Position numbers and translations under genes: made by a program. Below are positions 1 to 13,387 of a DNA stretch of 64,000 bases, piece by piece; within the stretch, counting starts at the first letter, position 1, and each line of letters starts with the position of its first letter. The DNA comes from Siccirubricoccus sp. G192. Its GTDB lineage: Bacteria; Pseudomonadota; Alphaproteobacteria; Acetobacterales; Acetobacteraceae. The stretch is taken from contig NZ_JAHREN010000001.1 in the NCBI RefSeq assembly GCF_019084075.1, positions 1,833,501 to 1,897,500 on the forward strand. Reading direction: 5' to 3'. The notes under the pieces are model-generated. The model searched no databases and was not told the origin of the DNA. It saw only the letters and a program-made list of their open reading frames with translations.

Positions 1-186
1 GCTCTTACCGCACCCTTTCACCCTTGCCCGGCGACCTCGCGGTGGCCGGGCGGTTTGCTCTCTGTGGCACTTTCCCTGGGGTTTGACCCCCGCCGGCCGT
101 TAGCCGGCACCGTATTCCTGTGGAGCCCGGACTTTCCTCCAGCCCCCGCCTGCGCGGGAACCAGCGGCCGCCCGGCCACCTGGCGC
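1..186 (-). ncRNA. rnpB: RNase P RNA (rnpB), 3' end cut by window edge
   Basis: Catalytic RNA of ribonuclease P, which matures tRNA 5' ends. Read on the minus strand, the class A landmarks are present in order: the 5' helix near 186-150, the conserved GAGGAAAGTCCGGGC block at about 138-124, the CACAGG...ACGGTGCC segment, then GGGAAAGTGCCACAGAGA at about 80-58 and the start of the GGTAAGGGTGAAAGGGTG region near 30-1. The molecule continues beyond position 1, so the 3' half is missing from the window. The 5' end is placed by homology to about +/-3 nt. It lies directly downstream of ampD. Confidence 0.93.
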
Positions 187-192
187 GCGGTG

Positions 193-221
193 CAGATGCG
201 CCCGGGCGTGCCCCGCGTCAA
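193..221 (-). promoter_or_regulatory. candidate rnpB promoter
   Basis: On the minus strand TTGACG (221-216) is followed after 17 nt by CATCTG (198-193), seven bases before the inferred RNase P RNA 5' end. The -35 is good and the -10 weak, but position fits. The -35 overlaps the ampD stop codon. Confidence 0.5.
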
Positions 222-925
222 TCGCCGGCCGAGAGCCGCGCCACGGCGGCCAGCCGTGCCAGCGTGCCGGCATCGGCCAGCCCGTCCACCCGTTCCGGCC
301 GCCAGCGCCGCTGGAAGGCGGTGAGCAGCATCGCCGGCGGCAGGTCGGTGCGATAGCCGATGGCGCCCAGCAGCGGCACGGCGCGCGCCAGGCCATCCGG
401 CGGCAGCGCCGCATCCTCGCCGGCGACGCCTTCCGGCCAGAGGCCGACGCCATTCGCCGCCAGCCCTTCCCAGTCGAAGAACTCGCCCGGGTCCTGCTTG
501 CGGTCGGGGGCGATGTCGCTATGCGCCACCACGTCGCGCGGCAGGATCGGGTGGCGGGCCAGGATCTCCAGGCAGAGGTCGCAGGCCGCGGCCATCTGCA
601 GGGCGGGGAAGGGGCGGTAGCCCCATTCGTGGCCGGGATTGACGAGTTCGATGCCGATGCTGCGGCCGTTCAGCGCCTCCCGCCCGCGCCAATGCGAGAT
701 CCCGGCATGCCAGGCCCGCCGCGCCTCCGGCACCAGGCGCCAGACGGTGCCGTCCTCCTCCACCACGTAATGCGCGGAAACCGCGGCGGCGGGGTCGCGG
801 AGCCGCTGGATCGCCTCCCCGGCGTTGCGCATGCCGGTATAGTGCAGCACCAGCGTATCGACCGGCCCACCTTCCGGGCGGGCGTCGTGGTTCGGGCTCG
901 GCGCCTCCCGGATGCGGAGCGTCAT
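218..925 (-). CDS. ampD: N-acetylmuramoyl-L-alanine amidase, AmpD-like
   Basis: Zinc amidase that cleaves the bond between N-acetylmuramic acid and the stem peptide, as in cell-wall recycling. The amidase_2 domain covers about residues 10-155: likely zinc ligands are H28 (in VLHYT), H135 (in AHSDIAPDRK) and D145, with E93 as probable catalytic acid. A C-terminal segment (about 180-232) resembles a peptidoglycan-binding helical domain (PAMLLTAFQRRWRPERVDG). At 235 residues it is longer than enterobacterial AmpD, as is usual for alphaproteobacterial homologues. No signal peptide is seen, so a cytoplasmic recycling role is likely. It starts 39 bp after djlA and is probably co-transcribed with it. 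Confidence 0.9.
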   Translation of the reverse strand: MTLRIREAPSPNHDARPEGGPVDTLVLHYTGMRNAGEAIQRLRDPAAAVSAHYVVEEDGTVWRLVPEARRAWHAGISHWRGREALNGRSIGIELVNPGHEWGYRPFPALQMAAACDLCLEILARHPILPRDVVAHSDIAPDRKQDPGEFFDWEGLAANGVGLWPEGVAGEDAALPPDGLARAVPLLGAIGYRTDLPPAMLLTAFQRRWRPERVDGLADAGTLARLAAVARLSAGD

Positions 926-964
926 CGGCGCCTCACAGGCCGCGTTCGCGCCTGGTGCTGGCCC

Positions 965-1762
965 TCACAACCCGCGCTCACGTTTGATCCGGTCCCAGGC
1001 GGCGTTGATCCGGGCCACCTTGTCGGTGGCGCGCCTGACGAATTCCGCCGGCACGCCGCGCGCCGCCAGGCTGTCCGGATGGTTCTCCCGCATCAGCCGC
1101 CGCCAAGCCTGGCGGATATCGGCATTCGCCGCCTCCCGCGTCAGGCCGAGCACCGCATAGGGGTCGGGCCCGCCCGGCGCCTCGGCGGTGGCGCGCCGGC
1201 CGTCGCGGGCGCGTTCCCAGGCGTTGGAATCCAAGCCGAAGCGCAACTGCACCCCTTGCAGGAAGGCGACCTCGGATTTCGTCAGCGGCCCATCGGCGCG
1301 GGCGATCTGGAACAGTGCCGTCAGCACGTCCTCCAGCATGCCCTTGTTGTCGGCGAAGGCCTCGCCGAGGCGTTCGGCGAAGCGCTCATAGCCTTCGGCG
1401 CTGTCGCGGGCCTGGTCAAAGAGGTGGCCGACCTCCACCAGGCTTTCCGGGGGGATGCGGAACATGCGCTTGAAGGCGTCGATCTCCTCCCGCTTCACTG
1501 CCCCGTCGCATTTGGCGAGCTTGGCCGAGAGCACCACCACGGAGATGGCGAAAAGCTGCTCCCGCGATCCCAGCAGCGCGGCAAGGTCGGCGGCATCGCC
1601 CGGCGAGGGGCGGCCGAACAGCCCCTGCGGCAGGGCACGGGTGGCGCGGCCGATCGCCCCCTCATCCGCCGCATGGCCGAGCGCGGCGCCCACCACGGCG
1701 CCGAGCGGCCCGCCGGTGACGAAGCCCGCCACGCCACCGATGATCTTGCCCCAGACGCTCAA
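965..1762 (-). CDS. djlA: DjlA-like co-chaperone (TerB + J domain)
   Basis: Membrane-anchored DnaJ-family co-chaperone for DnaK. The protein begins [10 protein letters not shown] followed by a glycine/alanine-rich hydrophobic segment, matching the DjlA N-terminal anchor; a TerB-like acidic helical domain follows (about 60-185), and the C-terminal J domain (about 195-262) has the HPD motif in ENHPDSL. I chose the TTG at 1762 because AAGGGG lies 8 nt upstream and the homology starts there; the reading frame is open to 1891 but that extension is unlike the family. It is divergent from the 5-oxoprolinase gene and precedes ampD. Confidence 0.88.
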   Translation of the reverse strand: MSVWGKIIGGVAGFVTGGPLGAVVGAALGHAADEGAIGRATRALPQGLFGRPSPGDAADLAALLGSREQLFAISVVVLSAKLAKCDGAVKREEIDAFKRMFRIPPESLVEVGHLFDQARDSAEGYERFAERLGEAFADNKGMLEDVLTALFQIARADGPLTKSEVAFLQGVQLRFGLDSNAWERARDGRRATAEAPGGPDPYAVLGLTREAANADIRQAWRRLMRENHPDSLAARGVPAEFVRRATDKVARINAAWDRIKRERGL

Positions 1763-1843
1763 ACCCGGTCCCCTTCCACTCGGCGGCAAGGCTAGCATGC
1801 GCGCGGGGCGGCGGGGAGGCGCGGCGCTCGGCCTGCCCCTCAT

Positions 1844-1880
1844 GCCAGCCCGCCCCAGGGGGCAACCCTGGCGGGCCGGC
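1844..1880. other. imperfect hairpin in djlA / 5-oxoprolinase intergenic region
   Basis: Left arm GCCAGCCCGCCCCAGGG (1844-1860) pairs with CCCTGGCGGGCCGGC (1866-1880) with one mismatch and a two-base bulge around a GGCAA loop. It lies between divergent genes, so it may be a leader structure of the 5-oxoprolinase mRNA; no T tract follows. Confidence 0.4.
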
Positions 1881-1989
1881 ATTCGTTTCACTGCCGCCCT
1901 TGCCCCTTGCCTGGGGGGGCGGTAATGCGGCCGCGGCTTCCTTGCGCGCCCGGCTTGCCGCGCCGGCCTCGCCCCCTGCGGAGTTTCCC

Positions 1990-5691
<3,702 letters not shown>

Positions 5692-5767
5692 CGGGTAGCG
5701 CGTCCTGCCGTCCTGCCGGAATGCCGGCTTGCAGCGCAGGGCAGGGCGTGCGGCGCCCGGACTCCTG

Positions 5768-8633
5768 ATGCGGCGCATCGCGGCGCCGCTGCTGCTGCTG
5801 GTGCTGGCGCTGCTCGGCGCCGGGTTCTGGATCGGGCCGCGCCTGGTCGATTGGGAGCCCTGGCGGGCGCGGCTGGCCGAGCTTGCCGCAACCCAGCTCG
5901 GCCGGCCGGTCGCCTTGCAGGGGCCGATCACCCTGGCGCTGCTGCCGCAGCCGCGCATCGAGGCCGAGCAGGTCGCGATCGGCGCCGCGGAGGATGGCGT
6001 CACCGTCACCGCCCGTGCCATGCGGCTCCGCCTCGGCCTCGGCGCGCTGCTGGCCGGGCGGCTGGAGCCGCGGGAGATCGCGTTGGTCGGCGGCGAGATC
6101 CGCCTGCCCTGGCCGCCCTCGGCGCTGCCGAGCTTCCGCCCGCCCGCCTGGCTCACCATCCTGGAGGCGCGGCTGGAGGATTGCCGGCTGCTGCTCGGCG
6201 GGCTGGAACTGGATGGGCTGAATGCCACCCTCGTCACCGGCGGCGTCTCGGAAGCCCTGGTGGCGGAGGGGCATTTCGCCTGGCGCGGCCGTGCCGTGCG
6301 CTTCTCCGGCCAGCTCGGCCGCGCCGGCTTCGACGGGGTGGCGCCGCTCGACCTGACCCTGGCCTCCTCCGGCGCGACCTTCGCCGCGCGCGGCGTGCTC
6401 GCCCCGGGCGGCGGCTTCGAGGGGCGGCTGGAGGCGGCGGGGAACGACTTGGCCGCATTGCTGCCGGCGCCCGCCGTGCCCTTCCGCGCCAGCGGCCGCC
6501 TCACCGCGGCCGCCGATCTGCTGGCGGCCGGCGACCTGGCGCTCGATCTCGGCGGCCAGCCGGCGCGCGGCGCGGCGACGCTCCGGCTGGCGCCGGAGCC
6601 GCGGCTCGACATCGCGCTGGCGGCCGGGCGGCTCGACCTCGATGCCTGGGTGGCGGCGCTGCGCCAGGCCCGGGCGCAGGCGGGGGGGGCATCGGGTGCC
6701 GGTCAGCATCGACCTTTCCGCCGAGGCCACCAGCTTCGGCCCGCTGCCGCTGCGCCGGCTGCGCGGCGCGGTCTTCCTGGAGGGCGAGCGGCTGACCCTC
6801 TCCGATGTCTCCGCCCTGCTGCCGGGGGAGACGGAGCTGGAGGTCGCCGGCGCCACCGCCGGGTCGCGCATCGAGCTGGCCGTGCATTTCACTGGACGGA
6901 ACCTGCGGGAGACCCTCGCGGCGCTTGGCCTGGACCTGGCCGGGACCGATCCGGCCCGGCTGCGGGTCGGCGAGGGCCGCTTCCGGCTGGTGCTGCAGGA
7001 GGGGCAGGCCGAGGTCTCCGACCTGGCCGCGGTGCTGGACGGCAGCCGCATCTCCGGCGCCGGGGTGCTGCGCCGAGGCGCGCGGCCGGCCATCGGGCTT
7101 GGCGTCACCATGGACCGGCTGGACCTGGACGGGCTGCTGCCGCCGATGCCGGACTGGCCGGCGCTCTCGGCGCAGCTTGCCGGCTTCGACCTCAACCTGC
7201 GGCTCGCGGTGGAGGAACTGGCCTGGCGCGGCCTCGGCGCGCAGCGGGCGACGCTGGACGCCACATTGGAAGCTGGCAAGCTCTCGCTGCGGCGGCTGGC
7301 GCTGCGGCTGGGCGAGCTGGATGCCGCCGCGTCCGGCGTCGCCCTGCTCGGCCCCCCGCCGCGCTTCTCCGATCTCACCCTGGAGCTGAACGGCACCGGC
7401 AGCCCGGCCCTGACGGCCCTGCTGCTGCCGGACTGGATGCCCGACTGGGCGGGGGGGCTGGCGGGCCACCCCATCGCGCTCCGCCTCACCGGCGGCGGGG
7501 CGCCCGAGGCGGTGGCGCTCAAGGCCGAGGGCGATCTCGGCGAACTCCGGCTGGAGGCGGCGGCGACGCTCAATGCCATCCAGCAGCGCGGCAGCGGCAC
7601 GCTGACCCTGCGGCATCCCGGGGCGCCGCGCCTGCTCGCGCCACTGCTCGGGCCGGAGGCGGTGGAGTGGCTGGGGCATGGGTCCCTGGCGGTGATCGCC
7701 AGCCTCGCCGGCACCTTGCAGGGCGGCGGCACGATCGGCGCCGAGTCCCTGGATGTGGTGGCCGGCGGGCTGCGGGCGCGGGGCCAGCTCAGCCTCGCCC
7801 TGGGCGGCGCCCGGCCGCGCCTCTCCGGCCGGATCGCAGCGGAGCGGCTGCCGCTGCCGGGCCCGGCGCTGCGCGGCGCGGAGCCGCTCGGGCTCGACCG
7901 CCTGGCGGCGCTGGATGCGGAACTGGCGCTGGAGGCGGCGCGGGTCGAGCCGCTGGGCGGCCCGGTGCTGGAACAGGCGACCGCCGTGCTCCGCCTCGCC
8001 GATGGCTCGCTGCGGCTGGACGGGCTGCTGGCGCGGCTCGGCGGCGGCACCCTGCGCGGCGGCGTGGCGCTGGAGGGCAGCGCCACGCCGCCGCGCCTGG
8101 CGCTGGACCTGACGCTGGAGGATGCCACCATCAGCGGCCCGCTGCTCGACCTGCCGCTCGATCTCGGCGCCGGGCGGGCGGCGGGGTCAGTGCGGCTGGC
8201 GGCCTCCGGCCACAGCATGGCGGCGCTGATGGCGACGCTGGAGGGTGGGTTCAGCCTGAATGTCAGGGACGGCGTGCTGATCGGCTTCGACCTCGCCGGT
8301 TTGCAGGCGGCGGCCGGGCAGCCGGCGCTGGCGGAGGCGGCGCTGCGCCAGGCGCTGGCGGGCGGCGCCACCGCCTTCGAGGTGCTGGAACTCGCCGGGC
8401 AGGTGACGGAGGGCCGGGCCACGCTGACCACGGCGCGGCTCACCACCGAGGGCGGCGGCAGCGCCACCGCGAGCGGCGCGATCGATCTCGGGCGCGGCGC
8501 GCTGGACCTCCGCCTCGCCGCCCAGCCGGTGGCGGAGGCTCCGGAGATCGGCCTCCGCCTCACCGGCCCCGCCACGGCGCCGCAGCACCTGCCGGAACTG
8601 GCGCCCTTCCTGCGCTGGCGGGCGGAGCGGTAG
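5768..8633 (+). CDS. AsmA-family protein (frameshifted at a G8 run)
   Basis: Large AsmA-like protein of about 955 residues, of the family linked to outer-membrane biogenesis and lipid transport in the cell envelope. An N-terminal signal-anchor (MRRIAAPLLLLVLALLGAG) is followed by the family's LAxxQLGRPVxLxG-type segment, long repetitive beta-rich stretches, and a C-terminal AsmA_2-like part (VRLAASGHSMAALMATLEGG...LNVRDGVLIG). The frame starting at 5768 is good to about residue 305; homology then continues one frame over. The switch falls in eight G residues at 6682-6689, so I read this as one gene with a homopolymer length error. A similar G7 run at 7451-7457 in the same gene is in frame. 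Confidence 0.82.
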
Positions 8634-8701
8634 GGCCGATGGACCTTGGCGCCGGGCCGCGCGATGCTGCGGCCGAACCCGATCCGGAGCCCGGAACCGC
8701 C

Positions 8702-10102
8702 ATGCCCACACGCGAGGGTGCGCTCACGCGCGCCGCCAGCTTCTTCGATGCCGGCGACTACAAGGCGCTGCTGACGCGGCTGGTCGCCATCCCCTCCACC
8801 GCGCAGGAGCCGGGCTTCGAGCCGGAACTGGACCGCTACCTGCAACAGGCGATCCGCCCCTGGCTGGAGCGGATGGGCTTCCAGGTCGCGATCCACCCGA
8901 ACCCGCTGGAGGGCTTCGGCCCGATCCTCACCGCCGAGCGCATCGAGGATCCGGCTCGGCCCACCGTGCTGCTCTACGGCCACGGCGATACGGTGCGGGG
9001 CCTGGATGAGCAATGGCGCGCCGGCCTCGCCCCCTGGACGCTCACCGAGGAGGGCGACCGCTGGTATGGCCGCGGCACCGCCGACAACAAGGGCCAGCAC
9101 GCGCTGAACCTGGCGGCGCTGGAGGCGGTGCTGGCGGAGCGCGGCGGCCGCCTCGGCGCCAATGTGAAGCTGGTGCTGGAAATGGCGGAGGAGCGCGGCA
9201 GCAAGGGGCTGCGCGAGTTCGTGGCCGCCCATGCGGCGGAATTGGCGGCGGATACGCTGATCGCCTCGGATGGGCCGCGCGTCACGCCCGAGGTGCCGAC
9301 CATCGCCACCGGCACGCGCGGCACCTACCACTTCGACCTCGTGGTGAAGCTGCGCGAGGGCGGCGTGCATTCCGGCCATTGGGGCGGGCTGACCACCGAC
9401 CCCGCCATCATCCTGGCGCAGGCGCTGTCCAGCATGATGGACCGGAACGGCAGGATCCTGGTGCGCGACTGGCTGCCCGGCAATGGCGTGCCTGCCGCGG
9501 TGCGCGGCGTGCTGGCGGGCTGTCCGGTCGGCGGTGGCGAGGGCGCGGCCAGCATCGACGAGGGCTGGGGCGAGCCGGGCCTCACCCCGGCCGAGAAGAT
9601 CTATGGCTGGAACAGCCTGATCGTGCTGGCGATGCTGAGCGGCCGGCCGGAGAACCCGGTGAATGCCGTGGCGCCCGATGCCCGCGCGCATTGCCAGATC
9701 CGCTACACCGTGGACAGCGACCCGGCGCGGTTCGAGGCGGCGCTGCGCGCGCATCTCGACGCGCATGGCTTCCCCGAGGTGCGGATCGAGGGCGCCTTCG
9801 TGCGCATGGCGGCCAGCCGCACCGACCCCGACCACCCCTGGGTGCGCTGGGCGCAGGAGAGCATGCAGCGGACGCTGGGCAAGCCGGTGCAGATCATCCC
9901 GAACAGCTCGGGCGGGCTGCCGGGGGATGTCTTCGTGGACCATCTCGGCGTGCCGCTGGTCTGGGTGCCGCACAGCTACAATGGCTGCAAGCAGCACGGG
10001 CCGGACGAGCACCTGCTGATCGCCCCGGCGCGGGAGGGGCTGCTGGCCTTCACCGGCATGTGGTGGGACCTGGGCGAGGCGGGCACGCCGGGGCGCGGGT
10101 GA
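8702..10102 (+). CDS. M20 family metallo-dipeptidase
   Basis: Zinc-dependent M20 peptidase/deacylase of 466 residues, probably a dipeptidase or amidohydrolase acting in the cytoplasm. Metal-site motifs are visible: YGHGDTV (first metal His and general-base Asp), GRGTADNKG (bridging Asp), MAEERGSKG (Glu pair), and a C-terminal HSYNGCKQHGPDEH containing a late His ligand; a dimerisation domain lies between, with GVHSGHWGG. The ATG at 8702 (GGAG upstream) is preferred over 8639, which would overlap the AsmA gene's immediate downstream sequence and add a low-complexity tail. Substrate is not predictable from sequence. Confidence 0.86.
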   Translation: MPTREGALTRAASFFDAGDYKALLTRLVAIPSTAQEPGFEPELDRYLQQAIRPWLERMGFQVAIHPNPLEGFGPILTAERIEDPARPTVLLYGHGDTVRGLDEQWRAGLAPWTLTEEGDRWYGRGTADNKGQHALNLAALEAVLAERGGRLGANVKLVLEMAEERGSKGLREFVAAHAAELAADTLIASDGPRVTPEVPTIATGTRGTYHFDLVVKLREGGVHSGHWGGLTTDPAIILAQALSSMMDRNGRILVRDWLPGNGVPAAVRGVLAGCPVGGGEGAASIDEGWGEPGLTPAEKIYGWNSLIVLAMLSGRPENPVNAVAPDARAHCQIRYTVDSDPARFEAALRAHLDAHGFPEVRIEGAFVRMAASRTDPDHPWVRWAQESMQRTLGKPVQIIPNSSGGLPGDVFVDHLGVPLVWVPHSYNGCKQHGPDEHLLIAPAREGLLAFTGMWWDLGEAGTPGRG

Positions 10103-10264
10103 CAGGTGCCGCGGGCGGGGGCATGGGCCGGGGATGAACCCCGGCCCGGCCGGGCGGTTACGCTTCCTCACGCTTCGGGCGCCGGGCCGCAACGCGCCTG
10201 TTACATGCGGCCTCCATCTTCAACCCGTCGGCCGTATCCGCCGGCCATTGGGAGATATCCGATC

Positions 10265-10876
10265 ATGAGACTGCTCCGCACCGCCATCATCGGCGCCGCC
10301 ACCCTGGCCGCCGCGCTGCCGGCCCTGGCCCAGCCCGGCCCCGGCGCCGGCCCTGGCGGCGGCCCGTCCGGGCGCGGCCTGACGGCGATCTTCGAACAGA
10401 TCGATACCAACAAGGACGGCCGCGTGGTCTGGGACGAGGCCTGGGTCTTCGTGCAGCAGCGCTTCACCGCGGCCGACGCCAACCACGATGGTGGCCTGAC
10501 CCAGCAGGAATTGCAGGCGATGCGCCCGATGGGCCGCCGCGCCGGCGAGCCCGGCCGCCAGGGCGCCGCGGCGCAGGGCAGTGATGCGCAGCGGCCCGGC
10601 GGGCCGGATCGCGCAGGCCGGCACAGCCAGTTCGCGGGCATGATGTTCCGTGCCCTCGACGCCAACCGCGACGGCAAGGTGACGCTGGAGGAGATCCGCC
10701 CCGCCGCCGAGGCGCGGTTCCGCGCCTTCGACGCGAATGGCGACAATGCCGTCACGCGGGACGAATTGCCGCAGGGCCACCATCGTGGCCAGCGCGGCCC
10801 GCGTGGCCAGGCCGCCCCTGCGACACCGGCCCCCACGGCCCCGGACAGCAGCCCGGCCCCCGCCACGCCGCGCTGA
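10265..10876 (+). CDS. exported EF-hand calcium-binding protein
   Basis: A 203-residue protein with a clear signal peptide (MRLLRTAIIGAATLAAALPALAQ) and four canonical EF-hand loops: DTNKDGRVVWDE, DANHDGGLTQQE, DANRDGKVTLEE and DANGDNAVTRDE. They are arranged as two pairs separated by a basic glycine-rich linker, and the C-terminus is proline/alanine-rich and probably disordered. Periplasmic calcium-dependent sensor or buffer is the reasonable inference; partners are unknown. GGGAGA sits upstream of the chosen ATG, and longer in-frame starts lack a signal peptide. A strong hairpin follows the stop. Confidence 0.88.
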   Translation: MRLLRTAIIGAATLAAALPALAQPGPGAGPGGGPSGRGLTAIFEQIDTNKDGRVVWDEAWVFVQQRFTAADANHDGGLTQQELQAMRPMGRRAGEPGRQGAAAQGSDAQRPGGPDRAGRHSQFAGMMFRALDANRDGKVTLEEIRPAAEARFRAFDANGDNAVTRDELPQGHHRGQRGPRGQAAPATPAPTAPDSSPAPATPR

Positions 10877-10884
10877 GCCTGACG

Positions 10885-10918
10885 GGTTCCCCTTCCCCTG
10901 ATGCGGGGAGGGGGAACC
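10885..10918. terminator. bidirectional terminator hairpin
   Basis: A 14-bp stem, GGTTCCCCTTCCCC (10885-10898) against GGGGAGGGGGAACC (10905-10918), with one G:T-type mismatch and a 6-nt loop. It sits between the convergent EF-hand and FkbM genes; there is no T tract. Confidence 0.65.
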
Positions 10919-10927
10919 TCCTCCGGC

Positions 10928-11705
10928 CTATGCCGCCGGCGCGCCGGCGGGTTCCCTGGCCTGGAGCCGCCATGCCTCCGTGCTGGCATAGATGTCGCCG
11001 GAATTGGCTTCCGGCGGCAGGGCGGCGAGCCAGGTGGCCATGGCCGGGGCGGAAACCGGGGCCGCCGCCACGAATTCCCATGCTCTCGCCGAGGCAGGCA
11101 TTGAAGGTGCGGTAGCCGAGGCCAGTGAGCCGTTCCAGGCATTCCAGCGCGACGCCGCGCTGGATGGTGGTGAATTCGAAGGAAAGCGCGCGCGGCGCGA
11201 AGGAGAGGCCCGCCAGCGCCGCGGCCTCGAAGCCCTCGATATCCAGCTTGATGAAATCCGGGCGTCCTTCGGCGGCGGCCAGCGCATCCAGCGTGGTGAC
11301 GGGCAGCCGCAATTCGGCGTCCCATGCCTGGCCCTCCCAGCCCGGCGCGCCTGCCGCCGCGGCGATGAAGGCGGCGCTGGCGCTGGCCACGGTGGGATTG
11401 GCCAGGTTCAGCCGCAGCACCGCCTCGCCCGGCGCCGCCCCGACCAGGGTGGCGAGGCGGGTCACGCCGGGGTCGCGGTGGAACAGCAGTCGCAGCAGCC
11501 GGTCGAGGCGCGGCTGCGGCTCCACCGCCACCACCCGGGCGCCGAGGCGGCGGAAGCTGGCGGTGCGGTCCCCGGCATGGGCGCCGATATCGAAGCCCAG
11601 TTCGCCGGGGCCGAGGAAGCGGCGGTGGAAGGCATCCAGCAGCAGCCCCCGGCCGGGGGCGTGATAGACCCGCAGCGAGTGGCCGATGGCGCGGGCCGAA
11701 CTCAA
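10928..11705 (-). CDS. FkbM family methyltransferase (frameshifted)
   Basis: SAM-dependent O-methyltransferase of the FkbM type. Seen: the SAM-binding LGFDIGAHAGDRTASF motif, VVAVEPQPRL, and the family block LPVTTLDAL...DFIKLDIEGFE. The start is the TTG at 11705, which overlaps the upstream gene's TGA (TTGA), indicating translational coupling. Near 11072-11076 the frame changes: the sensible ending (FVAAAPVSAPAMATWLAAL ... NSGDIYAS) is one frame over and stops at TAG 10928. No long homopolymer is at this break, unlike most others in the window. Substrate unknown; such enzymes methylate sugars, lipids or small molecules. Confidence 0.78.
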
Positions 11706-12591
11706 GGCGCGAAGACCAGCGCCGCGCCCCCCGCGCATTCCGGCGGCACCAGGATGCCCGCCGGGATCTCCGCCACCGGCAGCCCGTGCAGGACGCGCCG
11801 CGCGGCGGCATTGCCGTCGCCGGTGCGGATCACCATCCCCGCCATGAAGGGCAGGCTGGGCACCTCCACCCCCGGCAGCAGGCGGGGGGAGGGCGGAGGC
11901 CCCCAGGATGCGGATGCTGGTGGGCAGGGCCGGCGCCTGCGGCCCGGCGGCCCCCCGCGGCGCCCGGCAGGGACAGCCGGAAGCCGCCTGCCGGATCGGG
12001 CTCCAGTGGCAGGCCGGCCAGGCGGGAGAGGCGGGCGCCGGTCTCGGCCGGGCTGGCCACGGCCAGGATCAGCGTCTCCAGCGCCACCGCCTTGTTGGCG
12101 TGGTGCATCCAGCGGGGCTGCCAGATCAGCTCCGGGGTGAGGTGGCGGATCAGTTGCAGCCGCCCCTCCGGCGCCTCCGGCAGGGGCAGCCGGGCGAAGC
12201 GCGCGATGGGGCCGCCCGCTTCCACCGGGCGCTCCAGATGCGCGATGCCGGGGACCGGCACGCCGGCCCGGCGCAGCCGTTCCAGATTGCCCTGCTCGTC
12301 CTGCATCGCCAGCGCCAGGATATGCAGGCCGGCATAGCGGGCGAGCCAGGCCTCCAACCCATTGTCGAAACGCGCGGGGTCCAGGATGGCGATCAGCTCG
12401 ATATAACCGTGCCGCAGGAAGGCGCAGCGATTGCCGCTGCCGAATAATTCCACCGGCCCGCCGGGGCTGCGCCGGCCGCTCTGCTGCGCCACCGGGCTGA
12501 GGGCGAAGCCCAGCCGTTCGTAGGTGGCGGCCAGCGGGCCCAGATCGCGCGCCGCGACGCCGACATGATCCAGGGCGAGGGCGGTGCTCAT
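11702..12591 (-). CDS. VOC / glyoxalase-like domain protein (two frameshifts)
   Basis: Vicinal-oxygen-chelate fold protein, about 296 residues, resembling the glyoxalase-like domain proteins with two paired beta-alpha-beta modules. Seen: LDHVGVAARDLGPLAATYERLGF at the start is the typical first strand-helix unit (17 residues suffice to recognise it), then ELIAILDP, and ERLRRAGVPVPG. The frame changes twice, at C6 11951-11956 and at G6 11884-11889; joining the three frames gives a continuous protein ending at TGA 11702. The ATG at 12591 overlaps the GST stop (ATGA). Enzymatic function cannot be assigned. Confidence 0.72.
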
Positions 12592-13268
12592 GGCGCGTAG
12601 CCGGCCGGGGCTTCGTATTTGTCGAGCAGCCAGGCCGCCGGCTCGGCCAGCGCCTCGGCATACCAGCGCGCCAGGAGCGGATGCGCCCGCACCGCCGCCA
12701 CATAGTCCCGCGTATCGGCGGCGATCTCCGGCTGCCAGGTGAGGAAGCGGGTCACCACCGGGGCGAAGATCGCATCCGCCAGGCCGAGCCGGGGGCCGGT
12801 GAGGAAGGGGCCGCCGGAGGCGGCGCGGACCTCGCGCCACAGCGCCTCGATCCGGGCGATATCGGCCAGGGCCTCGGGCGTGCGGCCGCCGCCAGGGAAT
12901 TCGCGGCCGAGATTCATCGGCATGGCCTGGCGCAGCCCGCGGAAGCCGGCATGCATCTCGGCGGCGATGGAACGGGCCGCCGCGCGGGCGACGCGGTCCT
13001 CGGGCCAGAGGCCGGGGGCCTGCTCGGCGCAATATTCGGCGATGGCGATGCTCTCCCAGACCCGGGCGCCGCGATGCTCCAGATAGGGCACCAGCCCATG
13101 GGGCGAGGCGGCCCTGATCGCCGGGGTGCCGTCCGGCCCCATGGGGATCACCACCTCCTCCACCTCCAGCCCGGCCAGGCGCACCGCCAGCCAGCCGCGC
13201 AGGCTCCAGGAGGAGTAGCGCCGGTTGCCGAGCACCAGCCGGCCATCTGTCATCTTGCCATCCGGCAT
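12588..13268 (-). CDS. glutathione S-transferase family protein
   Basis: Cytosolic GST-fold protein of 226 residues. The N-terminal thioredoxin-like domain has LVLGNRRYSSWSLRGWL (catalytic serine/tyrosine region), the cis-proline in GLVPYLEH and the glutathione-contacting ESIAIAEYCAE; the C-terminal helical domain has LGLADAIFAPVVTRF, the GST N-capping-box segment. It is first in a coupled GST-VOC-FkbM operon whose genes overlap by 4 bp. The ATG at 13268 has AAAGG upstream; an in-frame ATG at 13253 is also possible. Glutathione-dependent detoxification is the family role; substrate unknown. Confidence 0.88.
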   Translation of the reverse strand: MPDGKMTDGRLVLGNRRYSSWSLRGWLAVRLAGLEVEEVVIPMGPDGTPAIRAASPHGLVPYLEHRGARVWESIAIAEYCAEQAPGLWPEDRVARAAARSIAAEMHAGFRGLRQAMPMNLGREFPGGGRTPEALADIARIEALWREVRAASGGPFLTGPRLGLADAIFAPVVTRFLTWQPEIAADTRDYVAAVRAHPLLARWYAEALAEPAAWLLDKYEAPAGYAP

Positions 13269-13330
13269 CGCAGCAGCCTTTCCATGGTCCCGCGGGGTCC
13301 CGCGGGTTCGGGCGCCGGCAAGCTGGCATG

Positions 13331-13369
13331 GTTGCGGTGCGCAACCAACCATTGGCGGCAATGGTTCCG
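13331..13369. promoter_or_regulatory. paired palindromes and EcfG-like promoter in divergent GST/kinase region
   Basis: Two perfect inverted repeats lie side by side: GGTTGCG-gtg-CGCAACC (13331-13347) and CCATTG-gcgg-CAATGG (13350-13365). On the minus strand GGAAC (13369-13365) is followed after 17 nt by GGTT (13347-13344), one base off the alphaproteobacterial general-stress EcfG consensus GGAAC-N17-CGTT. This could drive the GST operon. The match is by eye only. Confidence 0.4.
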
Positions 13370-13387
13370 CGGTGATAAGGCCCGAGC

